Shown here: piece after piece, positions 33,703 to 44,077 of the stretch
Layout of the letters: each line of letters opens with the position of its first letter
Numbering within the stretch: position 1 is the stretch's first letter
Source of the DNA: Planomonospora parontospora
GTDB taxonomy: Bacteria > Actinomycetota > Actinomycetes > Streptosporangiales > Streptosporangiaceae
Reading direction: 5' to 3'
NCBI GenBank assembly: GCA_014647935.1
Contig: BMQD01000011.1
Coordinates: 186,001-250,000 of the forward strand
Length of the DNA: 64,000 nucleotides
Notes under the pieces: generated by a model
Told to the model about the DNA's origin: nothing
Seen by the model: only the letters and a program-made list of their open reading frames with translations
Database searches by the model: none
Made by a program: the position numbers and the translations under genes

Positions 33703-34105
33703 GAACAGCGAAGGCCGCTCGCGCTGCGGTGAACGGGATTCTGTGGACGAACCGGCGGTGTTGTGGACGTGGCGGGGGTGGAGGCGGACCGGGGGCGTCA
33801 TGGACGTGGCGGGGCCGACCGGCAGGTGTGTTCCGTCTTCCGGACCGGGAGCCGGGGTCGCCTCCACGCGGTGGTCGGGCGTGGTTTGACCCTGAAAGGT
33901 CAGGGTGCGGCGCCGCGGCGGGTACACTTTCCGATGGCCTGTAACTCACGGGCTGACTTCGCATGCCCCATCCGGGGCCGTTTCCCTCGGTCCGGGCGAG
34001 AGCCCGGCTGGAGCGGTCCGGGGGCATCAGGGCGGTGGCCGAAGGCCGCCGCGTCAACCGAGAACAGCGCTCAGCGATGGGCGCCCCGACCTGGAGGACA
34101 ATCAC
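33703..34105 (+). promoter_or_regulatory. rpsB promoter and folded 5' leader
   Basis: Two abutting palindromes (ACCCTGA/TCAGGGT at 33889-33906 and GCGGCGCCGC at 33907-33916) precede TACACT at 33923-33928, a likely -10. No good -35 is visible. The remaining 170 or so bases to the rpsB ATG have several hairpins: GCCCC/GGGGC near 33965, CCGGGC-GAGA-GCCCGG at 33992-34007 with a GNRA-type loop, and GGCC-GAA-GGCC near 34037. ATGCCCC (33963) can also pair with GGGGCAT (34021). Autoregulation by S2 is possible but inferred. Confidence 0.5.
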
Positions 34106-35020
34106 ATGTCCACCCCCGTCGTCACCATGCGACAGCTGCTCGAGAGCGGCGTGCACTTCGGTCACCAGACCCGGCGCTGGAACCCGAAGATGAAGCGCTT
34201 CATCTTCACCGAGCGCAACGGCATCTACATCATCGACCTGCAGAAGTCGCTCGCCTTCATCGACCGGGCGTACGACTTCGTCAAGGAGACCGTCGCGCAC
34301 GGCGGCACGATCATGTTCATCGGCACGAAGAAGCAGGCGCAGGAGGCCATCGCCGAGCAGGCCGCCCGCGTCGGCATGCCGTACGTCAACCAGCGCTGGC
34401 TGGGCGGCATGCTCACCAACTTCTCCACCGTGCACAAGAGGCTCCAGCGCCTCAAGGAGCTCGAGGAGCTCGACTTCGACAACGTCGCCGCGTCGGGGCT
34501 CACCAAGAAGGAGCTCCTCATGCGCCGCCGCGAGAAGGAGAAGCTGGAGCGCACCCTCGGCGGCATCCGCGACATGTCCCGCGTGCCCAGCGCGGTGTGG
34601 GTCGTCGACACCAAGAAGGAGCACATCGGGATCAGCGAGGCCCGCAAGCTGAACATCCCGGTCGTCGCGATCCTCGACACCAACTGCGACCCCGACGAGG
34701 TCGACTACCCGATCCCGGGTAACGACGACGCCATCCGCGCCGTCGGCCTGCTGACCCGCGTCGTCGCCGACGCCGTCGCCGCCGGCCTCATGGCTCGTGC
34801 CGGTGCGGCCCGCGGCGGCGAGGACAAGCCGGCCGTCGCCGGTGGCGCCGAGCCGCTGGCCGAGTGGGAGCAGGAGCTTCTCGCGGGCGCCCCCGAGGCC
34901 GAGGCCGCCCCGGCCGCCGACGCGGAGGCCGCTCCGGCCGCCGAGGCCGAGGCCGCTCCGGCGGCTGAGAACGACGCCGACGCGGAGGCCGCTCCGGCCG
35001 CCGACGCCGAGCAGGCCTAG
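34106..35020 (+). CDS. rpsB: 30S ribosomal protein uS2
   Basis: This 304-residue protein carries the S2 core ([52 protein letters not shown]) and a C-terminal tail of about 60 residues built of Ala/Glu/Pro repeats (EAAPAA). S2 joins late to the 30S subunit and is needed for S1 binding. TGGAGGA precedes the ATG. It is co-oriented with tsf and separated from it by strong hairpins. Confidence 0.98.
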   Translation: MSTPVVTMRQLLESGVHFGHQTRRWNPKMKRFIFTERNGIYIIDLQKSLAFIDRAYDFVKETVAHGGTIMFIGTKKQAQEAIAEQAARVGMPYVNQRWLGGMLTNFSTVHKRLQRLKELEELDFDNVAASGLTKKELLMRRREKEKLERTLGGIRDMSRVPSAVWVVDTKKEHIGISEARKLNIPVVAILDTNCDPDEVDYPIPGNDDAIRAVGLLTRVVADAVAAGLMARAGAARGGEDKPAVAGGAEPLAEWEQELLAGAPEAEAAPAADAEAAPAAEAEAAPAAENDADAEAAPAADAEQA

Positions 35021-35028
35021 TTCCTCCT

Positions 35029-35098
35029 CGTACGGCGCAGCCGTACGACTCGCAAGGCCCTTTCCGGGTGGGCGTGCCCGTCACGGGGACGCCCACCC
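35029..35098 (+). terminator. Tandem hairpins between rpsB and tsf
   Basis: CGTACGGC (35029-35036) pairs with 35040-35047. GGGTGGGCGT (35066-35075) pairs with ACGCCCACCC (35089-35098), with an inner CCCG/CGGG stem. They probably attenuate rpsB transcripts before tsf. Confidence 0.7.
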
Positions 35099-35164
35099 GA
35101 TCCACCCAGCCTGATCTCATGCCGACTCCCTGAGATCAGTGACGACTCCCACGAGGAAAAGACA

Positions 35165-36819
<1,655 letters not shown>

Positions 36820-36833
36820 GAAGCGAACCTGAC

Positions 36834-37029
36834 GAGCGAGCGGAGCGGTACGCGACGGAGGAGCGGCCCGCGAAGCGCGCGAGGAGGGCGAGCGACCAGA
36901 AGACAGGGAGCGAGCCCGACGGAGCGAGCGGAGCGGTACGCGGCACGGGTCCGCCGGAGGTGATCCTCCGGCGGGCGGCGGCCCGCGAAGCGCGTGAGGA
37001 ATGGTGAGTGACCCAGAAGACTAGGGAGC
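36834..37029. repeat. Imperfect long direct duplication in the pyrH-frr spacer
   Basis: Two copies of a block run about 36834-36911 and 36922-37029. Each starts GAGCGAGCGGAGCGGTACGC and ends with CGGCCCGCGAAGCGCG followed by GACCAGAAGAC-like sequence and AGGGAGC. The second copy has an inserted perfect hairpin with arms CCGCCGGAGG and CCTCCGGCGG (36951-36974). Confidence 0.8.
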
Positions 37030-37033
37030 CGCT

Positions 37034-37591
37034 GTGATCGACGAAACCCTCCTCGAAGCCGAGGAAAAGATGGACAAGGCCATTGGGGTGGCGAAGGACG
37101 ACTTCGCCGGCATCCGCACGGGCCGCGTCACCCCGTCGATGTTCAACAAGATCAGCGCTGAGTACTACGGGACGATCACTCCCATTCAGCAGCTGGCCTC
37201 GTTCCACGTCCCCGAGGCTCGCATGGTCATCATCCAGCCCTACGACAAGGGCTCGATGGCCGCGATCGAGCGGGCGATCCGAGACTCCGACCTGGGCGTC
37301 AACCCGGGCAACGACGGCAACGTCATCCGGGTGGCCTTCCCCGAGCTGTCGGAGGAGCGCCGCAAGGAGTACATCAAGGTCGCCCGTACCAAGGCCGAGC
37401 AGTCCAAGGTCTCGGTGCGCAACATCCGCCGTCACGCCAAGGAGGCCCTCGACAAGCTGGTCAAGGACGGCGAGGCCGGCGAGGACGAGGTGCGTCGCGC
37501 GGAGAAGGAGCTCGACGACCTGACCCAGAAGCATGTCGCCAAGATCGACGAGCTGCTCAAGCACAAGGAAGCCGAGCTGCTCGAAGTCTGA
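37034..37591 (+). CDS. frr: Ribosome recycling factor
   Basis: This 185-residue RRF splits post-termination ribosomes with EF-G. It is the standard length, with [35 protein letters not shown] and [13 protein letters not shown]. The coiled long helices are at both ends. The GTG follows AGGGAG, which belongs to the duplicated block. A strong terminator follows. Confidence 0.97.
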   Translation: MIDETLLEAEEKMDKAIGVAKDDFAGIRTGRVTPSMFNKISAEYYGTITPIQQLASFHVPEARMVIIQPYDKGSMAAIERAIRDSDLGVNPGNDGNVIRVAFPELSEERRKEYIKVARTKAEQSKVSVRNIRRHAKEALDKLVKDGEAGEDEVRRAEKELDDLTQKHVAKIDELLKHKEAELLEV

Positions 37592-37596
37592 GCCCG

Positions 37597-37645
37597 ATCC
37601 TTGTCCTGCGCGGGCACTCCGCGCGGGACAAGGATTTTGTGTATG
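37597..37645 (+). terminator. Intrinsic terminator after frr
   Basis: A 17-base stem (37597-37613 with 37619-37635, one wobble) and a GCACT loop is followed by TTTGTGTATGTGTGT. This is the most classical terminator in the window. Confidence 0.88.
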
Positions 37646-37666
37646 TGTGTATGAGAGTGGGACCCC

Positions 37667-38488
37667 TTGGAATCTGCGGCGGGCGGTAGCCGTACCGGCC
37701 GGAATCTCCCTGCCGCGGTCGCGGTCGGGGCCGGTCTGGGAGCGGCGGTCATCCTCTCCCTCTACTACGTCGAGGAGCTCTTCCTCGCCGTGGTGCTCGT
37801 GGCGGTGGGCGCCGGGGTGGTGGAGCTGGTCCGGTCGCTCGCGACCAGGGACATCCGCGTCCCGGCGGTCCCGGTGCTGGCCGCGCTGGCCGCGATGCTC
37901 GCCGGGGGCTACTGGGGCGGGCCGGTCTGGCTCGTCGGCGTCTTCGCGGCGGCCCTGCTGGTCCTGATGATCTGGCGGATGTTCGCCGGAACCGAGGGCT
38001 ACGTCCGCGACACCGCCGCGACGGTCCTGGTCACCGCCTACCCGGCGCTGCTCGCCGGGTTCGTGGCGCTGCTGCTCGCCCAGGACCAGGGGCCGGACCG
38101 GGTGGTGGTCTTCATCGCCACCACCGTCGCCAGCGACATCGGCGGCTACTTCGCCGGAGTGCTCTTCGGCCGGCACAAGATGTCCCCGGTGATCAGCCCG
38201 AAGAAGACCTGGGAGGGCTTCGCGGGATCGGCGCTGGCCTGCATGGCCGTCGGCGGCTGGCTGACGGCGTGGCTGCTGGAGGCCGAGGTCTGGAAGGGCG
38301 TGCTGATCGGCGCGGTCGTCGTGGTCGCCGCCACGCTCGGCGACCTGGTCGAGTCGGTGATCAAGCGGGATCTCGGGATCAAGGACATGAGCAGCGTGCT
38401 GCCCGGTCACGGCGGGATGATGGACCGCCTCGACTCCCTCGTCGCCGCGCTCATCCCGGTCTGGGCGCTGCTCACCCTGCTGGTCTGA
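37667..38488 (+). CDS. cdsA: Phosphatidate cytidylyltransferase CdsA
   Basis: This 273-residue membrane enzyme makes CDP-diacylglycerol from phosphatidic acid and CTP. About eight hydrophobic segments are present, with the family signature SVIKRDLGIKDMSSVLPGHG followed by GMMDRLDS at the C-terminus, and SPKKTWEGF. The start must lie after an in-frame TGA at 37652, so TTG at 37667 is the best candidate; GAGAGTGG lies in front. A 12-codon ATG frame (37651) overlaps it. It begins right after the frr terminator and thus needs its own promoter or read-through. Confidence 0.92.
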   Translation: MESAAGGSRTGRNLPAAVAVGAGLGAAVILSLYYVEELFLAVVLVAVGAGVVELVRSLATRDIRVPAVPVLAALAAMLAGGYWGGPVWLVGVFAAALLVLMIWRMFAGTEGYVRDTAATVLVTAYPALLAGFVALLLAQDQGPDRVVVFIATTVASDIGGYFAGVLFGRHKMSPVISPKKTWEGFAGSALACMAVGGWLTAWLLEAEVWKGVLIGAVVVVAATLGDLVESVIKRDLGIKDMSSVLPGHGGMMDRLDSLVAALIPVWALLTLLV

Positions 38489-38497
38489 ACGCCCGGT

Positions 38498-38518
38498 GGC
38501 CGCCCCGCGCCGGCGGCC
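38498..38518. terminator. Hairpin between convergent cdsA and SUFU genes
   Basis: GGCCGCC at 38498-38504 pairs with GGCGGCC at 38512-38518, seven-base loop. It lies between two gene ends and could act on both strands. Confidence 0.5.
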
Positions 38519-38520
38519 GG

Positions 38521-39603
38521 TCAGCCCGTCCGCAGGAGCCGGTCGGCCGAGAGCCGGGGCGCCAGAGCCTGATAGCCGTCCGACGCCGTCAGCCGGAGCT
38601 CGCCCGCGGTGACCGGGAGCAGCCAGAGCCAGCGCACGGCGTCCCCGCCGAAGGTGAAGCCCGACAGATCCGGCAGGCCGCGCAGCCGGGAGAGCAGGAC
38701 GACGCCGCTGTAGTCCGGCCCCAGCGGGAACGTCTCCGGCCGGTGGTACCAGTGGGCGGTGTGGCCGTCACCGAGCCAGGTGACCGAATGCCACGGATAC
38801 TGGCCCAGCCAGACCAGCAGCCGGGCGGCCTCCCGGGGGTCCCCGCGGGTGGCGGTGGCGAGCTCGATCCTGGCGTAGGCGTCGGGCCGGTCGATGTACC
38901 GCTCGACCGAGGGCATGCGCTGGCAGCTCATGCCGACGGTGGACAGGATCGTGTGCCCGCGGCCCCGCTCCGGCGGACGCTCGGTGATGCCCACGGTGGG
39001 CAGCCGCCCGCCGCCCGCGTCCCAGAACCGGCCCGCCGATCCGACGGCCCGGTCCAGGTGGCCCATCACGAACTGCTGGAACGAGGCCCAGGCGCCGTCG
39101 CCCGCGCGCCACTCCCAGTAGGAGCGGGCCGCCGTCAGGCGCGGAGCCAGCTCGTCGCGGGCGTCCGCCAGCGACCAGGCGAACGGCGTCCCACCGATCA
39201 TGTCGCGTGCGTATCCCGGCATGCCCCTGCCGATGTCGGCCCAGCCCGGAATGACCGCGAGGAGCTCGTCGTTCTCGTAGAGGGCGACGCCGTCGCCCTC
39301 CTCGAACCAGAGAGGCCGGAGGGACCCCAGCGGCGGTCTGCCCGAGGGGTGCCGGGTGTTCGCCCGGGGCGCCACGGGAGGCAGCCCGGCATCCAGGCGG
39401 ACCGGGTCGGCCGAGGGCGGGGCGGGCACGTGGTTGGCCAGCCAGACCGCTCCGTGCACGGTGCCGCCGGACGCGCACAGGTAAGCTACCGAGGACATCT
39501 CGTCGCGCTCGACCACCAGGGTCCGGCTCCCGTAGGGATTGACGTCGGTGAGCACGACCTCGACGCCGTCTCCCCTCGTCTCTGAGGGGCGGAATGTCGC
39601 CAT
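38521..39603 (-). CDS. Suppressor-of-fused (SUFU) domain protein
   Basis: This 360-residue protein resembles bacterial SUFU-domain proteins. The C-terminal half has QYPWHSVTWLGDGHTAHWYH, then SGVVLLSRLRGLPDLSGFTF and VRWLWLLPVTAGEL, typical of that fold. The N-terminal half (VVLTDVNPYGSRTLVVERDE, LWFEEGDGVALYENDELLAV) looks like a separate domain. In animals SUFU restrains Gli factors; in bacteria it often sits in polymorphic-toxin immunity proteins. No toxin gene is adjacent. The assignment rests on pattern recognition alone. It is divergent from rlmN, with 72 bases between starts. Confidence 0.65.
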   Translation of the reverse strand: MATFRPSETRGDGVEVVLTDVNPYGSRTLVVERDEMSSVAYLCASGGTVHGAVWLANHVPAPPSADPVRLDAGLPPVAPRANTRHPSGRPPLGSLRPLWFEEGDGVALYENDELLAVIPGWADIGRGMPGYARDMIGGTPFAWSLADARDELAPRLTAARSYWEWRAGDGAWASFQQFVMGHLDRAVGSAGRFWDAGGGRLPTVGITERPPERGRGHTILSTVGMSCQRMPSVERYIDRPDAYARIELATATRGDPREAARLLVWLGQYPWHSVTWLGDGHTAHWYHRPETFPLGPDYSGVVLLSRLRGLPDLSGFTFGGDAVRWLWLLPVTAGELRLTASDGYQALAPRLSADRLLRTG

Positions 39604-39675
39604 ACCTCCGGACTCTAGATCAGGGTCGAGCACCGCTTCGAGTATTCGCGCAACCGTCGAGAGAAGGCATTGGAC

Positions 39676-40800
39676 GTGTCGACCACCAGCCAGACCGGGA
39701 CCCCCGCCCCCGGCCAGCTCACCTTCGTGGCGCCCCGCCGGGCCAAGCCCGCGCGCCACCTGGCCGACCTGACCATGGCCGAGCGCCGGGCCGCGGTCGC
39801 CGAGCTGGGGGAGAAGCCGTTCCGCGCCGACCAGCTCTCACGGCACTACTTCGACCGCCTCAACGGCGACCCGGCCACGATGACCGACCTGCCCGCCGCG
39901 GCGCGCGAGAAGCTCGGCAGCGCCCTGTTCCCGCAGCTGCTGACGCCGGTCCGGGAGATCACCTGCGACGGCGGCACCACCCGCAAGACGCTGTGGCGGC
40001 TGTTCGACGGCGCGCTGGTCGAGTCCGTGCTCATGCGCTACAGCGACCGCACCACGATGTGCGTCTCCTCACAGGCGGGCTGCGGCATGAACTGCCCGTT
40101 CTGCGCCACCGGCCAGGCGGGCCTGACCCGGAACATGTCGACGGCCGAGATCGTCGAGCAGGTCGTCGCCGGGGCGCGCGAGCTGGCGGGCGGCGAGGTC
40201 CCCGGCGGCCCCGGCCGGGTCAGCAACGTGGTCTTCATGGGCATGGGCGAGCCGCTGGCCAACTACAAGGCCGTCATCGGCGCGGTCCGCCGGCTGGTCG
40301 AGCCCGCCCCCGAGGGCCTGGGCATCTCCGCCCGGGGCGTCACGGTCTCCACCGTCGGCCTGGTACCCGCGATCGGCAAGCTCGCCGCCGAGGGGCTGCC
40401 GGTGACGCTGGCGGTCTCCCTGCACGCCCCCGACGACGAGCTCCGCGACACCCTGGTGCCGATCAACACCCGGTGGAAGGTCGCCGAGGTGCTCGACGCG
40501 GCCTGGGACTACGCCGCGAGGACCAAGCGCCGCGTCTCCATCGAGTACGCCCTGATCAAGGACATCAACGACCAGGAGTGGCGGGCCGACCTGCTCGGCA
40601 AGCTCATCAGGAACAAGCTCGTGCACGTCAACCTGATCCCGCTCAACCCCACCCCCGGTTCCAAGTGGACGGCCTCGCGCCCCGAGGACGAGCGGGCCTT
40701 CGTCCGCCGGCTGGAGTACCACGGCGTCCCGGTCACGGTCCGCGACACCCGCGGCCGCGAGATCGACGGCGCCTGCGGCCAGCTCGCCGCCGCCGAATAG
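39676..40800 (+). CDS. rlmN: 23S rRNA (adenine-2503-C2)-methyltransferase RlmN
   Basis: This 374-residue radical SAM enzyme makes m2A2503 in 23S rRNA and m2A37 in tRNA. The cluster motif CGMNCPFC is near 136-143, GMGEPLANY follows, and the C-terminal GACGQL contains the catalytic Cys. GTG at 39676 was preferred to TTG at 39670 because GAGAAGG lies eight bases before it. It is cytoplasmic. Position next to cdsA is typical of actinobacteria. Confidence 0.96.
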   Translation: MSTTSQTGTPAPGQLTFVAPRRAKPARHLADLTMAERRAAVAELGEKPFRADQLSRHYFDRLNGDPATMTDLPAAAREKLGSALFPQLLTPVREITCDGGTTRKTLWRLFDGALVESVLMRYSDRTTMCVSSQAGCGMNCPFCATGQAGLTRNMSTAEIVEQVVAGARELAGGEVPGGPGRVSNVVFMGMGEPLANYKAVIGAVRRLVEPAPEGLGISARGVTVSTVGLVPAIGKLAAEGLPVTLAVSLHAPDDELRDTLVPINTRWKVAEVLDAAWDYAARTKRRVSIEYALIKDINDQEWRADLLGKLIRNKLVHVNLIPLNPTPGSKWTASRPEDERAFVRRLEYHGVPVTVRDTRGREIDGACGQLAAAE

Positions 40801-40893
40801 GGGCCGCGACGGTCTTCCCGAACAGGATGCCGGGCACGGTCGTCACCAGAGGGATACAAGTGTCACGCAAGTGCCCTGCTGAATCCTCAGAGG

Positions 40894-41490
40894 GTGAACA
40901 TCGTACGAATCTCCCTGACGGCGCTGATGGCAGGCGTCCTGACGGGATGCACCTATTCCGTTGAGGCCGACCTGACGGCCGGTTCCGCCGAGGCCGGCCC
41001 GACGGCCGGCACCGAGACGACCAAGGCGCCCGGCTCCTTCGCCGAGCCGTTCCCCGAGAGGCTGTTCACGATGGACCGCGTCTCCGTCGCGCCCGCCGCG
41101 GGAGACGACGCGATCCCGGACGGACCGCACCACAAGTCCGCCGGTGGGCAGCTCACCGTGACCTACCGGAGCGGTTCGGGGGTCACCGCGGGCCAGCAGG
41201 TCACCGCCACCGGATCGCAGGCCCAGGTGAGCGACCTCAAGGGCGCCCTGGACTGGCTGACCGGGAAGGCGGGCAAGCCCGCCGGCGCGAGGACGGACTG
41301 GGTCCCCGTGAGCCCCGGCTCGTCCCCCGCCGCGGCCGCCTGCCAGAACCTCGCCGAGGGGGAGGGCACCCGCTGCTACTGGGTCGACGCCGACACCGTG
41401 GGCTACCTGCACATGTCGAAGGAGGCCGCGCCGTACATCCCCTTCGGCAAGACCAGGATCGCGCTGGAGCAGCTGGAGGAGAAGCGGTGA
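40894..41490 (+). CDS. Putative lipoprotein of unknown function
   Basis: This 198-residue protein starts with a lipoprotein signal and lipobox LTGC (Cys19). The mature part has no domain I recognise; it has a Thr/Ala-rich linker, then a folded region containing one Cys pair (CQNLAEGEGTRC). It should be tethered outside the membrane. It precedes the membrane kinase by 116 bases on the same strand, so a sensory partnership is conceivable but unproven. The GTG start has only a weak ribosome site. Confidence 0.7.
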   Translation: MNIVRISLTALMAGVLTGCTYSVEADLTAGSAEAGPTAGTETTKAPGSFAEPFPERLFTMDRVSVAPAAGDDAIPDGPHHKSAGGQLTVTYRSGSGVTAGQQVTATGSQAQVSDLKGALDWLTGKAGKPAGARTDWVPVSPGSSPAAAACQNLAEGEGTRCYWVDADTVGYLHMSKEAAPYIPFGKTRIALEQLEEKR

Positions 41491-41606
41491 CGCGGCTCCG
41501 TCCCGCACCGTCCTGAGGCATGATCGGTCTGGGGGTTGCGGGTGGATGTGTCCGTCGCGTCCGCCCGCCGTACCGACTCGAGACCGCACGACGCCGGGAG
41601 ACGCAC

Positions 41607-43967
41607 ATGCCGGGACCGCGACCGCCGCGTCCGGACGATCCGGTCCGGCTGGGGGAGTACCGCCTGCTCGGCCGCCTGGGCGAGGGCGGGCAGGGGGTCG
41701 TGCACCTCGGGGAGTCGCCGGCGGGGACGCGGGTCGCGATCAAGGTCCTGCACGCTCACGTCGCCGGTGACCCCGATGTCCGCAGGCGGTTCCTGCGCGA
41801 GGTGGAGGCGGCCCGCCGGGTGCCCCCGTTCTGCACGGCGCGCATCCTGGACGTCGGCACGGCCGGGGACCAGCCGTACGTGGTGAGCGAGTTCATCGAC
41901 GGGGAGTCGCTGGAGCAGCGGGTCGGCTCGCGCGGGCCGCTCGATCCGCGCGACCTCGAACGGCTCGCGATCGGCACGGCCACCGCCCTGGCGGCGATCC
42001 ACCGCTCCGGGATCGTCCACCGCGACTTCAAGCCCGCCAACGTCCTGCTCGGTCCCGACGGGCCGCGGGTGGTCGACTTCGGCATCGCGCGCAGCACGGA
42101 CATGGCCACCACGTCCGTCAGCGTGATGGGCACCCCGCCGTACATGTCGCCCGAGCAGCTCTCCGGAGGGCGGCTGGGACCGCCCTCCGACCTGTTCAGC
42201 TGGGCCGGGACCATCCTGTTCGCCGGGACGGGCAGGACGCCGTTCGGCCGCGACGGCGCCCTGGCGGCGCTGATCTACCGGATCCTCCACCAGGAGTGCG
42301 ACCTCACCGGCCTCCCGGCGGGCCTGAGGCCGGTCGTCGACCGCTGCCTGGCCAAGGCGCCCGAGCACCGTCCCACGGCCGAGGAGGTCCTGCTGGCGCT
42401 GGTCACCGGTGACGGGGCGGTGCGTTCCGGTACGGCGGCGCCCGCCGGAGGAGACCTGCTGAGCACGGCCATGGGACGGCTCGGGCAGCCGCCTCTGCAG
42501 GCCGGACCGTCTCCGCAGGCCGGACCGTCTCCGCAGGGACCGTCCGCGCCGGTGGGCGCACCGCCGTCGTCGGCCTGGCCGGCCTTCCCGCCGGAGGCGC
42601 AGCCGTCTCCGGCGATCGGGCCGCCCTCTCCGCAGGAGGCGTTCGGCCAGGGACGGTTCGGCGCGCAGTCCCCCACCGGTCCCTCCTGGACGGTGCAGCC
42701 GCCCACCGGCACCTCCCGGGCGGAGCCGCCGTCAGGCGGCGGGGTCCCGACCGCGCCGGCGGAGGGCGCCTTCCCCGTGGCGCCGCCCACCGGCCCCTCC
42801 CGGGGAGCGGAGGCCCCGCCGGGCGGGCTCTCCCGCCGGAGCCTGCTGATCGGCGGAGGGAGCGCGCTGGTCACCGGTGCGGTGACGGCGGCCGCGATCC
42901 TGCTCCCCCGCTATCTGCGGGAGGGGGCCGGGCCGGTCACCTCCTCGCCCGGGCCGGATCCGAGGGCCGCGAGCACCCCGCCCCCGTCCCCGTCGACCTC
43001 TGCGGCGACCTCTGCGGCCTCGGCCGGGCCGACGGCGTCCACGGCCGCCGCCACCCCGAGCCCGTCCCGGCTGATCACGTCGGGGCCGGGCGAGCCGCTG
43101 GTGCTGCGGAACGGCAACCTGGTGCAGGGCCTCGCGATCTCCGCCGACGGCCGTACGGTGGCCGCCGGGTGCTGGGACGGCAAGGTCCGGCTGTGGAAGG
43201 TCCCGGCCGGTGAGGTGACCGCCGAACTGGACGACCGCGAGTTCTACGTCCAGGGCGTGGCGCTGAGCCCGGACGGCCGGAGACTGGTCAGCGTCGGCGG
43301 GGTACGCGACACCGAGGCGCACGTGTGGGACGTGGCCTCCGGGCGGCGCGTCGGGAAGCCGGTGGTCGGCGCCTTCTTCGCGGGGTTCAGCCCCGGTGGG
43401 GAGCGGTTCGTCACCGGCAGCGGATTCGAGTGGGTCCGGCTCTGGCGGACCTCCGACCGCAGGCAGGAGGGCGCCTCCATGCGCCACGGCCAGCTGGTCG
43501 CCGGTGCGGCGTTCAGCCCCGACGGGCGGCTGCTGGCCACCGCCGGATGGGACCGCGCGGTACGGCTGTGGCGCACCTCCGGTAAAGCCGCCGGAGTGCT
43601 GAACGGCCACAAGGACCAGGTCAACGCCGTCGTCTTCCTCGACGGCACCACCCTGGCGAGCGCGGGCTACGACAAGGTGGTGCGGGTCTGGGACGTGGCC
43701 TCCCGGAAACCGGAGGGACCGGTGTTCAAGGGGTCCGGTTCGACGGTCAACGGCCTGGCGTGCAGCCCCGACGGGACCGTCCTGGCCGCCGGGACCGACG
43801 AGGACGGCGTCTGGCTGTGGGACGTCGCCACCCGCCGGAGCCTGCGGCCGCCCCTGCCTCTCGGCCAGGTCCACGCGGTGGCCTTCAGCGGCGACGGGCT
43901 CGTCCTGGCGGTGGCCGCCGGCAACGACGTGCTGCTGTACGACGTCGGCGGCCTGCGCGCCGCCTGA
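41607..43967 (+). CDS. Membrane Ser/Thr protein kinase with WD40 repeats
   Basis: This 786-residue protein has a complete Hanks-type kinase domain in residues 15-275: Gly loop LGEGGQGVVHLG, VAIK, HRDFKPANVLL (about 137), DFGIARS (about 155) and MSPEQLSGG. A Pro/Gly/Ser-rich linker is followed by one membrane segment (about 410-434) after SRRSLLIGGG. A Ser/Thr/Pro stalk leads to WD40 repeats (about 500-786) such as VQGLAISADGRTVAAGCWDG and VWDVASGRR. The topology puts the kinase inside and the propeller outside. The ATG at 41607 was chosen on spacing from GGGAG. The RD-kinase motif reads HRDF, not HRDL. Confidence 0.92.
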   Translation: MPGPRPPRPDDPVRLGEYRLLGRLGEGGQGVVHLGESPAGTRVAIKVLHAHVAGDPDVRRRFLREVEAARRVPPFCTARILDVGTAGDQPYVVSEFIDGESLEQRVGSRGPLDPRDLERLAIGTATALAAIHRSGIVHRDFKPANVLLGPDGPRVVDFGIARSTDMATTSVSVMGTPPYMSPEQLSGGRLGPPSDLFSWAGTILFAGTGRTPFGRDGALAALIYRILHQECDLTGLPAGLRPVVDRCLAKAPEHRPTAEEVLLALVTGDGAVRSGTAAPAGGDLLSTAMGRLGQPPLQAGPSPQAGPSPQGPSAPVGAPPSSAWPAFPPEAQPSPAIGPPSPQEAFGQGRFGAQSPTGPSWTVQPPTGTSRAEPPSGGGVPTAPAEGAFPVAPPTGPSRGAEAPPGGLSRRSLLIGGGSALVTGAVTAAAILLPRYLREGAGPVTSSPGPDPRAASTPPPSPSTSAATSAASAGPTASTAAATPSPSRLITSGPGEPLVLRNGNLVQGLAISADGRTVAAGCWDGKVRLWKVPAGEVTAELDDREFYVQGVALSPDGRRLVSVGGVRDTEAHVWDVASGRRVGKPVVGAFFAGFSPGGERFVTGSGFEWVRLWRTSDRRQEGASMRHGQLVAGAAFSPDGRLLATAGWDRAVRLWRTSGKAAGVLNGHKDQVNAVVFLDGTTLASAGYDKVVRVWDVASRKPEGPVFKGSGSTVNGLACSPDGTVLAAGTDEDGVWLWDVATRRSLRPPLPLGQVHAVAFSGDGLVLAVAAGNDVLLYDVGGLRAA

Positions 43968-43992
43968 GGGGTCGCCGGGCGTTGCGCGGTCG

Positions 43993-44077
43993 CCGGGCGC
44001 GGTCAGGGGCGACCGTGGTCAGGGCCGGGCATGGTCAGGGCCGGGCGCGGTCAGGGGCGACCGTGGTCAGGGCCGGG
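43993..44077. repeat. 37-base direct repeat, 48-base period
   Basis: The sequence beginning CCGGGCGCGGTCAGGGGCGA and ending CAGGGCCGGG occurs identically at 43993-44029 and 44041-44077. The second copy includes the stop of the ABC membrane protein gene on the minus strand. Confidence 0.8.

Noticed and set aside
33886-33928. TTGACC at 33886 as -35 for TACACT at 33923
   Set aside because: The spacer is 31 bases, far too long; the TTGACC belongs to the inverted repeat.
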